The position numbers and the translations under genes are program-made. A stretch of DNA of 64,000 bases from Paludibacter sp. 47-17 (GTDB taxonomy: Bacteria > Bacteroidota > Bacteroidia > Bacteroidales > Paludibacteraceae), in assembly GCA_001898935.1 (NCBI GenBank), contig MKVT01000013.1, positions 341,913-405,912 of the forward strand. The letters are read 5' to 3'. Positions within the stretch are counted from its first letter, which is position 1, and every line of letters begins with the position of its first letter. The notes below the pieces were generated by a model. It was not told the origin of the DNA, made no database searches, and saw nothing but the letters and a program-made list of their open reading frames with translations. Below are positions 9,287-17,615 of this stretch, piece after piece.

Positions 9287-10783
9287 CTAATAACTGCTAT
9301 CAAAATTTAGTTTTTCAGCCTTCTCGAAATCCCATCCCGTAATACTGCGCAAGGTATAATAAAACCGCCAATAGTTTTGCAATTCGTTGATATAAGCCCG
9401 TTGCGAGGCATCCTTTTCCGAGATGGCGGCATTGAGGTCCAGAACCGACGATTTTCCCATTAAATACAGCCGGTAGGCTACTTCATTTCGTCGGGCGGCG
9501 CGAACGGCTGTTTTCTCGGCTATATTTACCTTGCCGGCCTGCAGATTAAATTGCTTGACTAATTTGACCACATTGGCATCAAAATCGATTTTAGCCTGCT
9601 CAATATCAATTTTCACTTTCTCAAGATTGCTTTTAGCCACTTCTACACGTCCACGCCCCACACCCCAATCCAGTAGGGGGATGCGAATGCCGAGACTCAG
9701 CAGTTGCTGGTCGAGCGGTTTTTTATAGGCATCACCCCATTGCGCAGCCGTCTGCGTAAGTCCGAGCTGCATATACAGGTCGGCTTTCAGTCCGCGTTGC
9801 GATCTGGCATAGGCAACGTTGCTTTCGCTCTGCAGCAGCTGCAGGCGGAAAGTTTCAATATCCGGACTGTTTTGTCGAGCCAATTGCAGCACCTCATCGG
9901 GCGACACGGAAAAGTCAGGAACGCTTTTGTCGATCAGTACCACAATTTCCACCTTATCTCTAATCCCCAAAAAGCTGCGCAAATCCTGTACACGGTCGTC
10001 CACATCAATACGTGCATTTAATCGGTTGCTTTGTTCGGTCAGGTGATTAATTTCCAGTTGCAGCATCTCGTTTTCCGAAATCGTTCCGATATCGTACCGC
10101 CCCTTGGCATATCTGAACAGCGTATCAGCAGCGGCGTAGTTCCAGTCGGCCGACTGCAAACTACTCTGTGCCAATGCCAGTGCGAAAAACTTATTGGCCG
10201 CCACAGAGGCCAGCAGTTCCAGGGTTTCGGAGTACGATTTCCGAGCTTCACTAAAGCGTGTGGGCTCCATCTTTTTGTTCCACTTCAGGTAGTTGTAGCC
10301 AAACAAATTCTGCGAATACCCGATTACCACAGGCATAGAATTGTAGGAACTGTTCTTATCGGTAAAAAGGTCTAAGCGCTGCAAGCCCGACTGCACAAAC
10401 ACGCTTCCGCCCAAAAGAGCGATGTTTTGATGAAGCGTAACATTACCGTTGTTGAGCAGCTGGTTTCGGTGTACAAAGCTATCGCTTCCGTCGGGCATGG
10501 TTACCGGGCTGATACTTCTGTTCAGCGAACTGTTGCTGCTAAACGAAAGATTGGGTAGGTATTCAGCCTTAAACGACCGCCAATTCCAATACGCCGCTTT
10601 GTATTGATGCTTGGCCGCCACGGCTTGGGGCGACTGTGTACGGGCAAGCCGGACCACATCAGCAAGCGACAGACGTAGCGTGTCTTGCGCCTCCAGTTGG
10701 AGTGAAAAACAAAATAAAATGGAGAAAATAAGGAGCTTGTTCACATTCACTTTATTTTTGAGAGTTCGTTTCAGCTTCGGCAC
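9287..10783 (-). CDS. TolC-family outer-membrane channel
   Basis: A protein of up to 498 residues with a signal peptide (KLLIFSILFCFSLQLEAQ) followed by DTLRLSLADVVRLARTQSPQ, the usual start of outer-membrane efflux proteins, and two repeats of long helices. It is the first gene of the leftward operon and should form the exit duct for the ABC pump. The start is uncertain. The GTG at 10783 adds 13 residues before the signal peptide. If the sigma-54-like site at 10791-10806 is real, transcription begins near 10780 and a GTG at 10750 or 10744, which gives a compact signal peptide, is more likely. Confidence 0.9.
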   Translation of the reverse strand: MPKLKRTLKNKVNVNKLLIFSILFCFSLQLEAQDTLRLSLADVVRLARTQSPQAVAAKHQYKAAYWNWRSFKAEYLPNLSFSSNSSLNRSISPVTMPDGSDSFVHRNQLLNNGNVTLHQNIALLGGSVFVQSGLQRLDLFTDKNSSYNSMPVVIGYSQNLFGYNYLKWNKKMEPTRFSEARKSYSETLELLASVAANKFFALALAQSSLQSADWNYAAADTLFRYAKGRYDIGTISENEMLQLEINHLTEQSNRLNARIDVDDRVQDLRSFLGIRDKVEIVVLIDKSVPDFSVSPDEVLQLARQNSPDIETFRLQLLQSESNVAYARSQRGLKADLYMQLGLTQTAAQWGDAYKKPLDQQLLSLGIRIPLLDWGVGRGRVEVAKSNLEKVKIDIEQAKIDFDANVVKLVKQFNLQAGKVNIAEKTAVRAARRNEVAYRLYLMGKSSVLDLNAAISEKDASQRAYINELQNYWRFYYTLRSITGWDFEKAEKLNFDSSY

Positions 10784-10790
10784 CTGTCAT

Positions 10791-10806
10791 AACAAACCAG
10801 ATACCA
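10791..10806 (-). promoter_or_regulatory. candidate sigma-54 promoter for the TolC-ABC operon
   Basis: On the minus strand the sequence TGGTAT, five bases, TTGTT matches the -24/-12 pattern of RpoN promoters (TGGCAC, five bases, TTGCA) at the invariant GG and at TTG. Its position just before the TolC gene and the sigma-54 activator encoded divergently support it. The match is imperfect. Confidence 0.45.
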
Positions 10807-10861
10807 CACAGCTAATAAATTGATTACATGCAATATACAGCACATATCAACAAACCTAAAG

Positions 10862-10898
10862 TGTTCGGATCCGCACGATCGATGTTCGAATTCGCACG
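10862..10898. promoter_or_regulatory. two tandem activator-binding sites 21 bp apart
   Basis: Two 16-base copies, TGTTCGGATCCGCACG at 10862 and TGTTCGAATTCGCACG at 10883, differ only at two positions that change together and keep each core a perfect palindrome (CGGATCCG and CGAATTCG). Each site reads GTnCGrATyCGnAC with dyad symmetry. A spacing of two helical turns and location about 60-110 bp upstream of the TolC gene are what is expected of enhancer sites for an NtrC-type regulator, here the one encoded at 10973. Confidence 0.65.
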
Positions 10899-10972
10899 CT
10901 TTTGTAAGCAACAATGTTTTATCTTTGTACCATCATTGTATCGAACTGTTTTGGATACTACACTTCAAAATT

Positions 10973-12334
10973 ATGCACAAACAAGGAAAAATACTGATTG
11001 TAGACGACAACGAGGATATACTCTTTGCACTGAACTTGCTGCTTCAACCGCATGTGGAGAAAGTAAAAGTAACCACGCAGCCCGAACGCATCGGACATTT
11101 CATTGAAAAATTTTGTCCCGATGTAATTCTGTTGGATATGAATTTTCATCAGGATGCCAGCAGCGGGCAGGAGGGGTTCTTTTGGTTAGATACAATTCTG
11201 AAGACAGATCCGTCGGCAGTGGTTATTTTCATAACAGCCTACGCCGATACCGAAAAAGCCGTACGAGCCATCAAGGCCGGTGCCGCGGATTTTATCCCTA
11301 AACCCTGGGAAAAAGAAAAACTGCTTGCCACGGTTTCATCGGCCGTGCAGCTCAAGCAGAGCCGAAATGAAGTCACACAGCTCAAGCAGCAGCTCGCCGC
11401 CCTGGAAAGCAACCGACCGCCGCTGCCCGAAATTATCGGCGAAAGCGGGAAAATGATTTCGCTGCTTGAAACGACCGAAAAACTACGTGATACCGATGCC
11501 AACATCCTGATTTTAGGCGAAAACGGCACGGGAAAGGACCTGATTGCAAATCTGCTTTACCACTCATCGCCACGTGCCGGGAAACCATTGGTTCATATCG
11601 ACCTGGGCTGTATTCCCGAAAGCTTGTTTGAAAGCGAATTGTTCGGTTATGAGAAAGGGGCATTTACCGATGCTAAAAAAGAAAAGCCCGGACGATTTGA
11701 AATTGCATCGGGAGGAACGCTGTTTTTAGACGAGATAGGCAACTTAACACCTGCCATGCAGTCCAAACTGCTCACGGCTATAGAAAAACGCCAAATCACA
11801 CGCCTGGGTTCCACGCAGCCTGTCCCCATCGATGTCCGGCTGATTTGCGCCACCAATGCCGACATTCATAAAATGGTGGACAACAAAGAATTCCGGCAGG
11901 ATTTACTGTATCGTATCAATACCATTGAACTGCATATACCGCCGCTACGTGAGCGAGGCAACGACATTTTGCTGCTTGCCGATTTTTTTCTGGTCAAATT
12001 TGCACGGAAATACAAAAAAGACATCCGCAGTATTTCGTCTTCGGCTCAGCGAAAACTACTGGAATACGCCTGGCAGGGCAACGTACGTGAACTTCAACAC
12101 GCCATGGAACGAGCCGTTATTCTTTCAAAATCTTACGTACTGGGCACCGACGACTTTATGCTGACGAATGTGCCAGGCAGAAAAAAAACGGAGACGTTTA
12201 ACCTGGCTGAATTAGAGCAACGAACCATAGAACAGGCTCTTATTCAATGCAATGGGAATATCAGTCAAGCGGCCGATTTGCTCGGCATTTCACGTTTTGC
12301 ATTGTATCGCAAAATGGGCAAACCAGAAAAATAA
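10973..12334 (+). CDS. sigma-54-dependent response regulator (AtoC/NtrC type)
   Basis: A 453-residue regulator. It has a receiver domain (ILIVDDNEDI; phospho-acceptor in VILLDMNF), a central AAA+ domain with Walker A GENGTGKD and Walker B GGTLFLDEIG, and a C-terminal Fis-type helix-turn-helix (NGNISQAADLLGISRFALYR). The sigma-54 contact loop reads GAFTDA instead of GAFTGA. Start chosen at the ATG of MHKQGKILIVDD; a longer reading from 10820 has no domain in its extra 51 residues. With the kinase 136 bp downstream it forms a two-component system that probably activates the divergent efflux operon through the tandem sites at 10862-10898. Confidence 0.93.
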   Translation: MHKQGKILIVDDNEDILFALNLLLQPHVEKVKVTTQPERIGHFIEKFCPDVILLDMNFHQDASSGQEGFFWLDTILKTDPSAVVIFITAYADTEKAVRAIKAGAADFIPKPWEKEKLLATVSSAVQLKQSRNEVTQLKQQLAALESNRPPLPEIIGESGKMISLLETTEKLRDTDANILILGENGTGKDLIANLLYHSSPRAGKPLVHIDLGCIPESLFESELFGYEKGAFTDAKKEKPGRFEIASGGTLFLDEIGNLTPAMQSKLLTAIEKRQITRLGSTQPVPIDVRLICATNADIHKMVDNKEFRQDLLYRINTIELHIPPLRERGNDILLLADFFLVKFARKYKKDIRSISSSAQRKLLEYAWQGNVRELQHAMERAVILSKSYVLGTDDFMLTNVPGRKKTETFNLAELEQRTIEQALIQCNGNISQAADLLGISRFALYRKMGKPEK

Positions 12335-12470
12335 AGCCTGAAACACAGCTGTTATGTATTTTTATTTAACTTTGCAGAAAAGGTTATTCATTATTTTCCA
12401 TCTGTCAATCGAACGGTCGGATGTCTTCATTTTGAGAGCAGTGCTTTAATTGAACACGAATACGAAGAGT

Positions 12471-13475
12471 ATGAAACTTCAAGCCAGATATCTGTTTGTC
12501 ATTAAAATAGCAGCCATAGTGCTGTTGGCATTGGCAGGTGCATGGCTCATGCTGAAAGGATTGTACTTTTCGGCCATTCTCGTATTAGTAGTCATTGTAA
12601 GTCTGGCGGTTTCGGTGTATCTGGACCGACGAAAACTAATCAGCCGGATGGAAAGAATGATTTCCAGTATCCAGAACTCAGATTTCTCTTTTCATTTGCC
12701 CGAAACAACTACCAAAGACGAACTTCATAACTTGTCGGCAGAAATGGAAGAGGCCTTGCAGGCTTTTCGCAGGCAAACACAAAGCTCATTCATGGACGAG
12801 GCAGAAACACAGGCCTGGCAAAAACTCATCAGTGTACTCACTCATGAGATAATGAACAGCATTGCCCCTATTATTTCACTGTCAGAAACCCTGAGCGACA
12901 CGGCCGAAATGCCCGCATTACCCACCGAAGAGGAATATAAAAACATGCAGCAGGCCATGCGGATTATCCACCGGCGCAGCAAAGGGCTTCTTTCGTTCGT
13001 GGAAAATTACCGGAAACTGACCAAAATCCCGGAGCCGGTTCTTCAACCCATCCCGCTGGAACCGATGCTGAAATATTTACAACAGCTGATGACGGCAAGC
13101 GGCATCAACCTTTCGTATTCCGTTTATCCGCAGCCACTCACTCTTACTGCCGATAAAAGCCTGGTGGAGCAGGCGCTTATAAATCTCATTAAAAACGCTT
13201 CGGAAGCTGGTAGTGCAGAGCAAGAAACCATCATCGACATAAAAGCGAACAAGATTGGCAATGAGATTCATATCATCGTATCAGACAACGGAAAAGGAAT
13301 TAGCCCCCAGGCCATTGAAAAAATTTTCATCCCTTTTTACACGACCAAACCCACAGGCTCGGGCATTGGCCTGAGTATCTGCAGGCAGGTAATGCTGAGG
13401 CACAAAGGCAAAATTTCCGTGCAATCGGATGAACACGGAAGTCGATTTACGCTGACATTCCCCTCTTATTTATAA
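12471..13475 (+). CDS. membrane sensor histidine kinase, partner of the regulator
   Basis: A 334-residue kinase. Two membrane helices lie in the first 60 residues with hardly any periplasmic loop, so the signal is probably sensed in or at the membrane. A HAMP-like linker is followed by an H-box (VLTHEIMNSIAPI), N-box (ALINLIKNASEAG), G1 (VSDNGKGI) and G2 (GSGIGLSI). A TTG start at 12450 would add seven residues; the ATG at 12471 is preferred. Such short kinases without PAS domains that pair with AtoC-like regulators are common next to FtsX-permease operons in Bacteroidota and probably sense envelope stress or the exported compound. Confidence 0.92.
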   Translation: MKLQARYLFVIKIAAIVLLALAGAWLMLKGLYFSAILVLVVIVSLAVSVYLDRRKLISRMERMISSIQNSDFSFHLPETTTKDELHNLSAEMEEALQAFRRQTQSSFMDEAETQAWQKLISVLTHEIMNSIAPIISLSETLSDTAEMPALPTEEEYKNMQQAMRIIHRRSKGLLSFVENYRKLTKIPEPVLQPIPLEPMLKYLQQLMTASGINLSYSVYPQPLTLTADKSLVEQALINLIKNASEAGSAEQETIIDIKANKIGNEIHIIVSDNGKGISPQAIEKIFIPFYTTKPTGSGIGLSICRQVMLRHKGKISVQSDEHGSRFTLTFPSYL

Positions 13476-13622
13476 AATACAAACAGTTTGTCTTTTCTTC
13501 AGGGATCTCGCACCCTGATGGATAGTATTCATGCGCATCAGAGCATGAATCAGCAATGCCCTTTCGTTGGGTATTCCGCCACAGGTGTAATGAAATGAAT
13601 AGGACACAACGATTATAAGGAG

Positions 13623-14281
13623 ATGAAGCCCTACATTGACATTGCCGATGATATTAAGGTCAGTGCAATGGACAAGTTTAATCAAATACGATTTTTATGT
13701 TCTAAGAAATCAGAATATTTTGATTTTTTAGAACATATTAAACGGAAAACAATACGGAAATCCCTAACACTCATACCTCATTATTAACAGACCTGTTACC
13801 CCAATACAGGCTGATTAACCCTATTTACGAGCAGGTCATAGATAGTTTGAAGTTGAATTTTGATCGCCAGTACCATATCACGGATTTCTATAATACGTTC
13901 AAGGATAAACAAGCATTCGAAAAAGCTATTTTAACTCTGCTTCTTTCTAAAGACACAGAGAAACTAGCATTAATCACCACCAACCTAAGAGAGGAAATAA
14001 GCAAGAATATTAAGCTATACACTGCTCATAAAGAACTGTTTGACAATATAGAAGATACCCTCAACGTCTGTACGGGTAGACACAATCCGCTTCATACTAA
14101 AATAGAGGGATAACAGAAAGACACTAACAAACCCTGGCAGGAACTTACGCAAGTCAGAAACTCTTTGGAATCGGCAAGTTGGAAAGATGATAAAATCGCA
14201 ATACAACGCTTAACCCAAGATGAAGAACGGTTTGAAGATTTACATAAAAAGGAGCAAGAGAAACTTCAAATTCTTTTTTAA
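13623..14281 (+). pseudogene. decayed gene of unknown function
   Basis: Between the kinase gene and the integrase remnant no intact gene is visible, but coding-like sequence runs through with breaks. A first piece from the ATG at 13623 (MKPYIDIADDIKV) ends in sequence reading FLEHIKRK. A frame change near 13742 leads into a second piece with SLLTDLLPQYRLINPIYEQ that carries on to a stop at 14113. The same frame then continues past that stop (PWQELTQVRNSLESASW) to 14281 as helical, lysine-rich sequence. One frameshift and one internal stop make it a pseudogene. I do not recognise the family. The flanks (13476-13622, 14282-14429) hold nothing else I can name. Confidence 0.5.
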
Positions 14282-14429
14282 TATAGGATTTTCGGACGGA
14301 GAGTTCATTTTCTCAAAAGAATATAATTCTGAAGTTTTACAAGAGAGAAGAGTGTATTGCATGCAACTCTTCATTGGCTGAAAGACTTTGGAACAATTGA
14401 TAATGAAGATATAGCTATTTTAGGACAAG

Positions 14430-15011
14430 TCATTTCTTTAAAAATTGAATTATCTTTGCAGTCATATTGACTCCCAACTTACAGTTTACTCGAAGATATA
14501 TCTCGAAGTCGGTTACGAATTGAAGATTCAAATTATCCAAATAGATGTCATTCTTGGAATATTGATGAAGCATAAAGCCTTGAACCCGTCGATAGGCAAG
14601 TTCATACTTCTTATAAGTATCTATTACCCTACCGTAACCAACTAACTTTAATTCATCGTCATTGTGTTTTCTAAATAAAGTGAGCAGTGTTTGGGAGTAC
14701 ATCTCGGTTTGCGTATACATTTTTCGAAGTTTGTCTGCAGTTATTATTTCACGCTTCTCGCTTAGGTTCCGGCAATACGTATAGAGGGTCATTCGAATTG
14801 AATTCAGGTCGTTATTAAGAGTTACAGCCTCGTAACTATTTCCCTTTGCTTCTCCAATATCGGTATTCCATTGGGAAGCAACAATGCCTAACTTGGTACT
14901 AAACTCCACTTTTTCTCCATTTAAAGTGATTCTTGCAATAATCGGTGACTTGCCATTTTTCCGTACTGTACTCTTCTTCAGGAAAAATGAGATTCTAAAG
15001 GTGTACTTCAT
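14430..15011 (-). pseudogene. tyrosine recombinase remnant lacking its catalytic domain
   Basis: A 193-residue reading frame matches the N-terminal two-thirds of a Bacteroidota ICE integrase. There is an arm-binding domain (KSPIIARITLNGEKVEFSTKLGI, residues about 20-45), a linker with LNNDLNSIR, and a phage-integrase SAM-like core-binding domain (DNLNLQFVTDFEIYLR near 165). It stops at FLKK, exactly where the catalytic domain with the R..H-x-x-R..Y residues should begin, so the recombinase cannot be active. Intact relatives are about 400 residues. It sits at the left flank of the SIR2-HerA operon and suggests that the island arrived on an element that has since lost mobility. Confidence 0.75.
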
Positions 15012-15083
15012 TGATTTTAATGTTACATGATTAAACTTATACCTAACGAAAATAGTTGGGAATGTATGATTTATCCTGAATTA

Positions 15084-15114
15084 TTTGCAAAACCCAAAAT
15101 ATTGAGTAAATTTG
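15084..15114 (+). promoter_or_regulatory. Bacteroidota-type promoter of the SIR2-HerA operon
   Basis: TTTG at 15084-15087, 19 bases, then TAAATTTG at 15107-15114 matches the primary sigma consensus TTTG-N19/20-TAnnTTTG. Transcription should start near 15120, about 23 bases before the first ATG at 15143. Confidence 0.65.
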
Positions 15115-15132
15115 CTATCCGTATTGAGTAAA
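15100..15132. repeat. 11-base direct repeat across the transcription start
   Basis: TATTGAGTAAA occurs at 15100-15110 and again at 15122-15132, a period of 22 bp (two helical turns). One copy overlaps the -7 element and the other follows the predicted start, a layout fitting an operator for repression. Confidence 0.5.
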
Positions 15133-15142
15133 ATTGGAATTT

Positions 15143-16327
15143 ATGTTTGAACGTCCTTATCTGAAGTCGGTTAAATCAAGAATTGAAGAGCCCAGAAAGT
15201 TTATTCAGGTTATTCTGGGGCCTCGCCAAGTGGGCAAAACCACTATGGTGACACAACTTGTTGAACAACTGTTAATCCCAAACTTATTTGAATCTGCAGA
15301 TGCCATTTCAGCTACAAACTCAGCTTGGATCACACAAATTTGGGAATCAGCTCGCCTGCGGATGAAAGCGTCGAATGCTTCAGAGTTCTTGCTTATAATT
15401 GATGAAGTTCAGAAAATAGACAATTGGAGTGAAGTCGTGAAACAACAATGGGATAAAGATACTCGTGAGAAAATCAACATAAAGGTGATTTTACTTGGTT
15501 CTTCTCGATTGTTAATTCAGAAAGGATTGACCGAATCTTTAGCTGGGCGATTTGAAACACTCTATCTTGGACATTGGTCTTTTCCTGAAATCCAGGAGGC
15601 ATTCGGGTGGAGCATCGAGCAGTATGTCTACTTTGGTGGCTATCCGGGATCGGCAACGTTGATTAATGATGAAGAACGTTGGAAGAATTACATAAAGGAT
15701 TCGCTCATAGAGACGAGTATTTCCAAAGATATTTTGATGCTGACACGTGTTGATAAGCCTGCTTTATTAAAACGATTATTTGAATTGGGCTGCCTTTATT
15801 CAGGTCAAATACTCTCTTACACGAAGATATTAGGTCAGCTTCAAGATGCCGGAAATACAACAACGTTGGCTAACTATCTAAAACTGTTATCCGATTGTGG
15901 ATTATTAGGCGGATTAGATAAGTATGCCGGAGATATAATCCGCAAACGTGGCTCAAGTCCCAAATTCCAAGTATATAACAATGCATTAATTACAGCACAA
16001 AGCGATGATACCTACGAAAAAGCAATTGTCGATCCAAAGTTATGGGGACGATTAGTTGAATCTTCAATTGGAACTCATTTGATAAATCATGCTATTTCCG
16101 AAAGATACAACCTCTATTATTGGAGAGATGGCAACTACGAAGTTGACTTTATCTTAGAAAGAGGAGATAAGGTGATTGGACTTGAGGTAAAAAGCGGAAT
16201 GAAAGTCGAAAATGCAGGTATGGGAGTTTTTGCTGAGAGGTTTCATCCTGAAAAGGTACTGCTCGTTGGGACAGGTGGAATTCCTTATGATGAGTTTTTG
16301 AAGATTAATCCGAAAGAATTGTTTTAA
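15143..16327 (+). CDS. AAA_14/DUF4143 ATPase
   Basis: A 394-residue ATP-binding protein with Walker A GPRQVGKTT near residue 27, Walker B LLIIDEVQKI near 85, a sensor-like segment ILLGSSRLLIQKG, and a DUF4143 C-terminal domain ending in a restriction-endonuclease-like patch (WRDGNYEVDFILERGDKVIGLEVKSG, abbreviated core EVDFIL...LEVKSG). Such proteins are common and mostly uncharacterised; many have a degenerate nuclease fold. Start taken at the ATG at 15143; a TTG nine bases earlier is in frame. It is the first gene of the operon, only 10 bp before the SIR2 gene and behind the only clear promoter. It may therefore be part of the defence system or a hitchhiker. Confidence 0.85.
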   Translation: MFERPYLKSVKSRIEEPRKFIQVILGPRQVGKTTMVTQLVEQLLIPNLFESADAISATNSAWITQIWESARLRMKASNASEFLLIIDEVQKIDNWSEVVKQQWDKDTREKINIKVILLGSSRLLIQKGLTESLAGRFETLYLGHWSFPEIQEAFGWSIEQYVYFGGYPGSATLINDEERWKNYIKDSLIETSISKDILMLTRVDKPALLKRLFELGCLYSGQILSYTKILGQLQDAGNTTTLANYLKLLSDCGLLGGLDKYAGDIIRKRGSSPKFQVYNNALITAQSDDTYEKAIVDPKLWGRLVESSIGTHLINHAISERYNLYYWRDGNYEVDFILERGDKVIGLEVKSGMKVENAGMGVFAERFHPEKVLLVGTGGIPYDEFLKINPKELF

Positions 16328-16337
16328 AATTTACAAT

Positions 16338-17615
16338 ATGAAAATAATGACACACGATCCATCAGAATATATTAGAGGCTTACAAGCATTACTCGTTTCT
16401 GACAAGAAAAAAATAGGTTTTTTATTTGGAGCAGGCACTTCATTGGCTAAAAAAGATAAAATCAAATCAAAAAATATTCCTGCGATATCCAAAATGACTT
16501 CTGATATTGAGACCGAATTGTTCAAAACTGATAATTATAAAACTGCAATTGATGAAATAAAGAACGAAATAGGAAAAGACAAGTACACTATTGAAACCTT
16601 ATTGTCTGCAATTGAGCAGAAGAAGATGGCAGTAGGAAGACATTCAATAAATGGTTTGAATTTCTCTGAATTTGATGATTTATGCAAAGAGATAAAAAAA
16701 GAAATTCACAAGATAGTCAGCATTCATAAAAACATTGAGAATGAATTGGAATACGTTATACATGTTGATTTTGCAGATTGGATTGAGAGAGCAGATAGAT
16801 ATTATCCGATAGAAATATTTACTACAAATTATGATTATCTATTTGAACTGGGCTTGGAGTATAAGAATGTTCCTTATTATGATGGTTTTACAGGAAGTCT
16901 TAAACCCTTTTTTAATTCTCATTCAGTTGATGATTTAAATTTTCTCCCGAAGCAAACTAAACTGTGGAAAATACATGGCTCCTTAGGGTGGCATTATGAT
17001 GAAGACACCAAAAGGGTTTGGAGAAAAGATTCTGATTCTGAAGATATACTAATCTATCCATCAACACTAAAGTATAATGATTCAAAGAAACAGCCATATA
17101 CAGCTTTGGGGGATCGCTTGACGAACTTCTTGAAACAATCAGATACAATTCTTATTATAAGTGGATACTCTTTCGGAGACGAGCATATAAATGAACGAAT
17201 TTTGACAGCCTTAAAAACGAATACATCTGCACATGTTTTCGTTTTATTTTACGATGCTATATATGATAGTATAGGTAAGAAGATAGGTTATATTTTAGAG
17301 AAAGAAGATTGTACATTAAAAGATATTGCAAAAGCAAATAATAAGATCTCTGTCTTGGGTTGTCGTCACGCAATCATTGGATGTCAATATGGAAAATGGA
17401 AATTAAAAAGAGAACCGGATAATGATGATGCCATTCATATTGATTTATATTTTGACCAAGATGCTCATGCTGATGCTAGCGATATGATAAATAATAAAAT
17501 AGAAGAGCAAAAATGGACAGGTGAAGGTGAGCTAAAGCTGCCAGACTTTACTTCATTTGTGAACTTTCTTCAATCAATGATTCACTTATCAGATTTAACT
17601 AAAGAGGGAAAATGA
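16338..17615 (+). CDS. SIR2-family protein, probable NADase of a SIR2-HerA defence system
   Basis: A 425-residue protein with the sirtuin-like motifs of phage-defence NADases: LFGAGTS near residue 30, FTTNYDYLFE near 161 (catalytic Asn in TTN), LWKIHGSLGW near 211 (catalytic His) and the ISGYSFGDEHIN segment near 275. All key residues are present, so NAD+ cleavage is expected. In SIR2-HerA (also named Nezha) the SIR2 protein assembles with the HerA hexamer and depletes NAD+ after infection. The gene overlaps the HerA gene by 4 bp (ATGA). The C-terminal 80 residues are acidic and unlike the SIR2 fold. Function in this strain is inferred from family and context. Confidence 0.88.
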   Translation: MKIMTHDPSEYIRGLQALLVSDKKKIGFLFGAGTSLAKKDKIKSKNIPAISKMTSDIETELFKTDNYKTAIDEIKNEIGKDKYTIETLLSAIEQKKMAVGRHSINGLNFSEFDDLCKEIKKEIHKIVSIHKNIENELEYVIHVDFADWIERADRYYPIEIFTTNYDYLFELGLEYKNVPYYDGFTGSLKPFFNSHSVDDLNFLPKQTKLWKIHGSLGWHYDEDTKRVWRKDSDSEDILIYPSTLKYNDSKKQPYTALGDRLTNFLKQSDTILIISGYSFGDEHINERILTALKTNTSAHVFVLFYDAIYDSIGKKIGYILEKEDCTLKDIAKANNKISVLGCRHAIIGCQYGKWKLKREPDNDDAIHIDLYFDQDAHADASDMINNKIEEQKWTGEGELKLPDFTSFVNFLQSMIHLSDLTKEGK

